A stretch of 64,000 nt of DNA from NCBI GenBank assembly GCA_021234155.1, contig JAJEKV010000164.1, forward strand, positions 151,182 to 215,181, given 5' to 3'. The notes beneath the pieces are model-generated. The model saw only the letters and a list, made by a program, of their open reading frames with translations. It made no database searches and was not told where the DNA came from. This DNA comes from Isoetes taiwanensis. Lineage: Eukaryota > Streptophyta > Lycopodiopsida > Isoetales > Isoetaceae. Positions within the stretch are counted from its first letter, which is position 1. Each line of letters starts with the position of its first letter. This document shows positions 59,038 through 64,000 of this stretch, piece by piece. Both the position numbers and the translations under genes were made by a program.

Positions 59038-59807
59038 TGCCTATGATAGTGCACATTTATTACATGTAAAGGGTGTTTTTGCTTCTTCTGCTTCCTTTTC
59101 TTCAAAGTGCAACATCTTCAACACATTTGACCACGTTTGAGACACTCCCGACACAACACCAACATCCATCACTTTGCCTTGGCACCTGTAAAAACCCTCC
59201 ACATCTTTACATTGTTCCTCATAAACCGCAATCTCTTCTTGACACTTTTCTCATTATCATCACTTCTAATTACCATCTTAGAAGCACACTGTGGTGGAGG
59301 CAAAATCTTAGGCATAGAAATCTAAGTTAACATCGGCAACATTGAAGGTTTTGTCGCATTCGCTGCATGTTCTTCTTCCCAAATACTTGGCAACCAATGC
59401 ATCTTCTCTCATATTCATATTAACCACAACATCGATATCTACAAGCTGCTCCAAAATCAAAGCCTGCTTTACATTTCTAGGAAAACCATCCAGAATAAAT
59501 CCCTTTTCTCCAATGACCTTTTTGCCTTGTTCAAGTCTTTTCTGTAGCAAAGCCAAGACTAGATCATCACCGATAAGTTTGCCCTGTGCAACTGAAGCCA
59601 AAATTTGGCGACCCAATTCCCCGAAATTGGGGAAGATTTGTAAAAGCGAACCCAATGCTTGAAGGGGCTTTTTTCTTCAGTTTTGTCGTTGATTGCTAAA
59701 TCCTTTGAAACCTGAAACATGCCCAAAACAGGGCTTAGGCTCTTCTCCAGGTCTAGATGTCCACGGAATCCTAATACTTTTGCTGATTGCATTGTTCTGA
59801 TCGTCAT
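59038..59807 (-). pseudogene. Adenylate kinase, copy 3 (internally deleted)
   Basis: Starts ATG at 59807 with SAKVLGFRGHLDLEKSLSPV, as in copy 2, but after PFKHWV the P-loop and AMP-binding segment are deleted (FYKSSP corresponds to FTNLPHIS, then a second gap). The middle is open (59655-59308: KLIGDDLVLALLQKRLEQGK, GEKGFILDGFPRNVKQALIL, LGRRTCSECDKTFNVADVN). A further 20-bp deletion at about 59322 shifts the frame in the lid. Without a Walker A motif it cannot be an active kinase. It keeps the correct frame where copy 2 is shifted, so the two decayed independently. Confidence 0.9.
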
Positions 59808-60059
59808 AGCTGCCTTGCTTTAGATCTAAGAATGCTTAAATAGGTTAATCAAAGATTCCATTAGAGTTTGAGGTCAATTAAGGGCTTTGTAGGAGTATTT
59901 TGGGGGGGCTGCCACATAGGATCCTGAACCTACCTTTCCCCTCTCCATACCTAACTTTCACTCTCCCCTAACCTAACTTCCCCCCCTCCAAACCTAACCT
60001 CGTACCTAACTTTGCAATCATTATTTCCAAACGACCTCAAAATTTGATGATTACATCTA

Positions 60060-60175
60060 AATTTTCATTTTTCCACCATCGAGCTTCAGCCATCGAGCTT
60101 CAGTGCCATCGAGCTTGCTGTCGAGCTTGCCATCGCGCCATCGAGCGCCAACGACCTTGCCATCGCGCCTAAGCA
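60060..60175 (-). repeat. GCCATCGAGCTT minisatellite
   Basis: Seven or so imperfect copies of (GC)CATCGAGCTT and CCATCGCGCC. No function apparent. Confidence 0.7.
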
Positions 60176-60198
60176 TTGTTTGAATTCGAATTATGGCG

Positions 60199-60250
60199 GA
60201 TTCTTGCCAACAAATAGAGCGAAATTTCGCTCTGTTTGTTGGCAAGAATC
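60199..60250. repeat. 52-bp near-perfect palindrome
   Basis: GATTCTTGCCAACAAA followed by TAGAGCGAAA and then the reverse complement, with one mismatch pair and no spacer (centre at 60224/60225). It lies about 50 bp upstream of an ATG at 60299. Confidence 0.85.
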
Positions 60251-60297
60251 TTCTTAATTTTAAGCTCCGCTCCGGTTCTCGGTCTTTTTCAACGTCA

Positions 60298-61090
60298 ATG
60301 GCAAAGGTATTTGGTTTCCGAGTTATCATTGCATTCCTTTGAGTGTTCTTGGTTCTAATACTTCTGTTTCAGGATCAAACTAATTACAAGGGTCAATTTG
60401 GAGTATGTCTGTCTTACAGGAATAACAACCAATAGAGTCTTCCACTCTGCATCCGGTCTTATTGAATTTGCTTGTAAGGGACAACAAGGGTTACTAGGTT
60501 ACTGTAATAATTTGGTTAATGGTAATACTGATCCACATTTGCATGCCATGTATAACCACTTGTATGGATTCAATTGCAAAGTTTCATCGGATGTTAATCA
60601 GCTCCAACAGGCGAACTACTTGTTGTCTCAACAATGCCGCAAGCTCAATGAATTGGAGGTAGAAAATCAAAAAAATTGGTGACGGAGATGAAATCACTAT
60701 AGCAAGGAATGAAGAGGGTTGCGCAAGAAAATGATTCCCTTCACAAGCGAGTCAAACGAATGAAAAAAACTCCACTGGGGATCAGGGAGAGGGCAAGAAA
60801 CCTGAAGCCCATAAATATATTAGCCCCTGGGGGTGAAGGCTCAAAAAAAAGGGTCATGGCTATTAAAAAGCTTGTTGATCCAATGGTTTTACAGAAGGAT
60901 CGTGTCCAAATGGGTCAAGAAATCATGGAACCAGAGTGAGTCAACACTTGCTAAGTTGTTTAGACAAAAAACCCAGCGGGAAAAAAAGAGGGAAGCTTGG
61001 TATAAGTCCGCAGCTGTTGAGCGATCAAGGGAGTGGAAATCAATGAAATGTAGGCAAGGCAAAGGTTATGTCTGTATTGAGAGCTCTTGA
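60298..61090 (+). pseudogene. Unknown spliced coding relic with coiled coil
   Basis: A start ATGGCAAAG at 60299 followed by GTATTT...TTTCAG intron (to about 60373) and exon beginning GATCAAACTAATTAC. The frame then shifts to 60398-60680: TNRVFHSASGLIEFACKGQQ and HAMYNHLYGFNCKVSSDVNQ, then a heptad region (LQQANYLLSQQCRKLNELEV). After one TAG (about 60701) it continues MKRVAQENDSLHKRVKRMKK and a basic tail. I recognise no family. A transposon-encoded coiled-coil protein or a host gene relic are both possible. Confidence 0.4.
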
Positions 61091-61254
61091 TAATATCTCT
61101 ACTGTAAAAAAGGTGATTTATTTATCAGTTTGATAGTGGTCACTGTGCGAAATGTTGTATTGTAAGTAAACTGGATGCATGTATTGTGCACCATGGCCAC
61201 GGTGCGAAATATGGGCCTGTAACTAAACTGGATCCACGTATTTCGCACCGTAGC

Positions 61255-62276
61255 TATGCTTAATTGGATTAAGTGTATTTGATCTCTCCCAAGTTGCTTG
61301 CGAGTTTAAGCTTTCTAAGCGCAAGTTGTTTTATCATTCACATGAAAACTATTATGAACAAGGTTTGCCTTATTGAGAATAATGTGTATTCTGGCTAGGT
61401 TTAGTGGTTTTGGATCCATTGATTTAGCATTTGAAGTACGAGCAATGGAAATTTTCCATCCTTCAATATGGGATATATTCGTATTGTATTGATCATGTTC
61501 CCTCGAACCTAATATATTAATGTAAACATTCAATATATTAATGTAAACGTTTTGTAAAAATTGCAATGATTGCATTTACATTCAATAGAATGATGTGTAC
61601 ATTCGATATATACATCTAGCATATATGCTTCCCATGTGATGAGCAGTTCTCATATAAGCATGGTGTGTAATGTCTTGAACGGTGGACCATACAGTCCAAG
61701 TCTGGAATCTTGGTTAGTATTGTTACTTTCATGGATTAGGTTACTTTCATGGATTAGCTTACTGGTTTAGGTTTCTGGCAGTTTAAGATTTCATGGAACA
61801 CATTAGTTGAGGACATGTGAATGGGTGGAACTGAGTAATCAAATGTTTGGAATTTAGGTTACTGGTTGAGGTTTTTGACGGCTTATTCATGGAAGAACAC
61901 AGATATAATGCGTTGTCAAAGGAGGGAGATCTCATCCCGCGTTGTATATGTATTTGTAACCATTTTTAACCATGCAACAATTTACATCCCACCACTTAAC
62001 ATTTACATCCCTCATGACACACATCAGTAGGAAGACTACAACTATGAAGTCTTTACTAAGGTAAGATTATCGTTACAACTTCTAGACATTAGATTTTTAA
62101 TCACAATATATTGCCTAAGCCATCCACATATCCAGTCATGAGCTTTTAACCATTTGGTTTTGAAGAGAGAGATAGTAAGATGACATCAGTATTTGCTATT
62201 TGCTGTATATCTCCAATGCTCTTGAATTTTGACATGTTTTTTGGCTGTGGCTGCAAGTTCTTACAATAATAATCAT
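61255..62276 (+). repeat. Internally deleted, rearranged paralog of 26.87-41.46 kb
   Basis: 61255-61390 matches the left flank of the tandem array (26866-26995). 61395-61735 matches block X. 61740-62060 matches block B. 62068-62122 matches block C (41403-41462). 62125-62276 matches block A. So the array, adenylate kinase and Rep island are all absent, and A follows C instead of preceding B. Confidence 0.85.
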
Positions 62277-62550
62277 AAGGTGCTTGCACACCAGGGTTCT
62301 CAGTGTAATTTATTTTGGGATTTTGTAGTGGACGTAATTGTATAGAAGGAAACAAATTTATCTCTTGTTGAGTGTAATGTAATGTAGCATTTCCCTTTCT
62401 GCCTTACCAATAATCAACGCACATATATAATTATTTCTGGTTCGTCTTGCAAAAGCACGGACCTGCTTTATTTACACCAGCAAAAGATTGGCATGTTTGT
62501 GCAAGGCTTCCCTTTTTGTCGATGTCTGCTGGATTCTCTTCTTTGCAACC

Positions 62551-63377
62551 TCAAATCCCATAAGATGTGCTACTGCTGTCACAGATGTACATAGATGTAC
62601 ATGGATATTATGTATGTGGGTTCAAATCCCACAAAGCTTACAAATTTGACTTGATATCTTATAATATTTTAGTTATAATATTTTATAATTTCTTATTTCA
62701 TATTTCATATTTTAATTATTGTATTTCATAACTCTACGCAATATTTTTCAAAATTCAATTCTTACTCTAACATAAACCATTGCACTATAAAAGAACATAG
62801 GAAAATCCCCCTTTGACCCCCTTTGGTTTGGGTGCATATTCACACGGGGGGTCACTCCGCAACGAGCCTTCGGATGGGCATATATGCCTTATATTCCTTG
62901 ATGTGGACCGTAGATAGCGTTCCTCGCTTGTGGGTATCCTTGTATGAATTTTTGTATACTTGTATGCTTAGGTGTGCAAAATACTATAAGATTTCAGCTA
63001 ATATACTATAAGGTGTGAATTTGATACGTGTATAATATAATTTAAGGGCTCTCGCCTTCCCACTCGGACCCCCCCCCGTGGTGAATATGCACCCAAACCA
63101 AAGGGGGTCAAAGGGGATTTTCCTATGTTCTTTATAGTGCAATGGTTTATGTTAGAGTAAGAATTGAATTTTGAAAAAATATTGCGTAGAGTTATGAAAT
63201 ACAATAATTAAAATATGAAATATGAAATAAGAAATTATAAAATATTATAACTAAAATATTATAAGATATCAAGTCAAATTTGTAAGCTTTGTGGGATTTG
63301 AACCCACATACATAATATCCATGTACATCTATGTACATCCAGGATGCCAGTAGTAAAGCACATCTTATGGGATTTGA
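62551..63377. repeat. Long near-perfect inverted repeat (foldback element)
   Basis: Arms 62551-62851 and 63069-63377 are reverse complements over about 300 bp. The inner 270 bp differ only by a few single-base indels, and the outer 35 bp less well. The loop is about 217 bp. Each arm contains GTGGGTTCAAATCCCAC, an exact T-arm hairpin with B box (about 62618 and 63299), and a TATA-like GCACTATAAA(A)G. No target duplication found. The RNA would form a long hairpin. Confidence 0.9.
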
Positions 63378-63444
63378 AGCCTATATACTACTAGTAGCAA
63401 TTGTAGATACTGAACTTGTGAAAATCGCAACATGATTACCATGA

Positions 63445-63804
63445 CTAGACATGTAACAAGTAAAACCAAAGAAGTGCTAGATAGGTGATGTTGCAAGTAG
63501 CTCTAAATTTTTCTGAGCAGCCCAGATAGAACACCCTCAAGATGCTTCTCTCAGATTCACTTAAAAACCCCGCCTCGCCTTTCGGTTGAGTGTATCCAAT
63601 GCACCTGAATCTATCAAACTTAATAAGTTGCAAAATTTCTTGCAAGTTTTCTCGAGGCATTACGTCACCTCCTTCCAAGACTTGGCACTCGGTGTAGTTG
63701 CGGATATAAAAACTTTCCGAATTGAATTCTCCACCACCACTTTTCCTAAGACCTCCAACCATGATTGCACATCCACCATGTTCAAGAAGGTAAGGTGCTA
63801 ACAC
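63445..63804 (-). CDS. Unassigned ORF, possible exon of a host gene
   Basis: 119 residues open, including GGCAIMVGGLRKSGGGEFN, SFYIRNYTECQVLEGGDVMP, LQEILQLIKFDRFRCIGYTQ and LSESERSILRVFYLGCSEKF. Composition looks protein-like rather than random and there is an AG (GTTAG) just upstream of its first codons, so it may be an internal exon on the minus strand continuing beyond the window. I do not recognise a domain. Confidence 0.35.
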   Translation of the reverse strand: MLAPYLLEHGGCAIMVGGLRKSGGGEFNSESFYIRNYTECQVLEGGDVMPRENLQEILQLIKFDRFRCIGYTQPKGEAGFLSESERSILRVFYLGCSEKFRATCNITYLALLWFYLLHV

Positions 63805-64000
63805 AAAGACTTGTATGCCATAACTCTAAGTGGAAAACAAGCACGACAATACAGATATACCCCTTATAAAATGGTTTGCCGAGAGAAGTTGACATCACAG
63901 GTCTTAGCATTGGCTACAAGTTTCCATGCATAAGTTTTGAATCATATACCCTAGTTGTAGAGTCGTTTTCTCGAGGAATAAGCTGCCACTATAACTTTAA

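Noticed and set aside
59930-60020. CCTAAC-rich stretch resembling telomere repeat
   Set aside because: The CCTAAC words are irregularly spaced and mixed with CCCCTC and other sequence. No true CCCTAAA tandem run.

Overview
This is transposon-dense nuclear DNA from a land plant. The evidence is Ty1/copia pol genes with initiator-Met primer sites, plant-type LINEs, tRNA-derived SINE heads, short GT-AG introns and an adenylate kinase of the plant organellar type. I cannot name the species. Some families here (a helicase-less HUH Rep, and a transposase with NTCCC and GKGEHDG motifs) make me lean towards a non-seed plant, but weakly. Most of the window is AT-rich. A LINE at about 52.8-58.0 kb is strikingly GC-rich.

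Layout. 0-2.2 kb: 3' half of a LINE ending in poly(A). 2.67-3.65 kb: small hAT-like element with 20-bp terminal inverted repeats and an 8-bp target duplication. 3.8-6.7 kb: deleted copia element whose second LTR piece is inverted. 6.96-8.45 kb: tRNA-like and SINE heads. 12.2-13.5 kb: a probable host gene in at least four exons. 14.7-16.6 kb: LINE fragment. 17.9-19.3 kb: decayed copy A of an unusual transposase. 19.3-24.25 kb: second copia element. 24.5-26.4 kb: fragments of a FCP1/NIF-like phosphatase and a hAT transposase.

26.9-31.6 kb: tandem array of about 420-440-bp monomers, each carrying an internal tRNA-like Pol III promoter. 31.8-35.5 kb: two copies of a unit with an intronless, broken adenylate kinase (a third lies at 59 kb). 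37.4-41.4 kb: an island with a helicase-less HUH Rep gene (HLH and YxxK motifs) and a second ORF. A rearranged paralog at 61.3-62.3 kb lacks the island. 44.5-52.4 kb: a 7.9-kb element with 36-38-bp inverted repeats and imperfect 10-bp target duplications. It carries two divergently placed genes, one of them copy B of the unusual transposase. 52.8-58.0 kb: nearly full-length LINE. 60.3-61.1 kb: unknown coiled-coil coding relic. 62.5-63.4 kb: long, nearly perfect inverted repeat. 63.4-63.8 kb: unassigned ORF.

How the pieces relate. The segment from 26.87 to 41.46 kb and the segment at 61.26-62.28 kb are two versions of one repeated unit. The second lacks the tandem array, adenylate kinase and Rep island, and joins the remaining blocks in permuted order. 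The Rep island and the 7.9-kb element are the best candidates for poorly described mobile systems. Nearly every other coding sequence is broken by stops or frameshifts.
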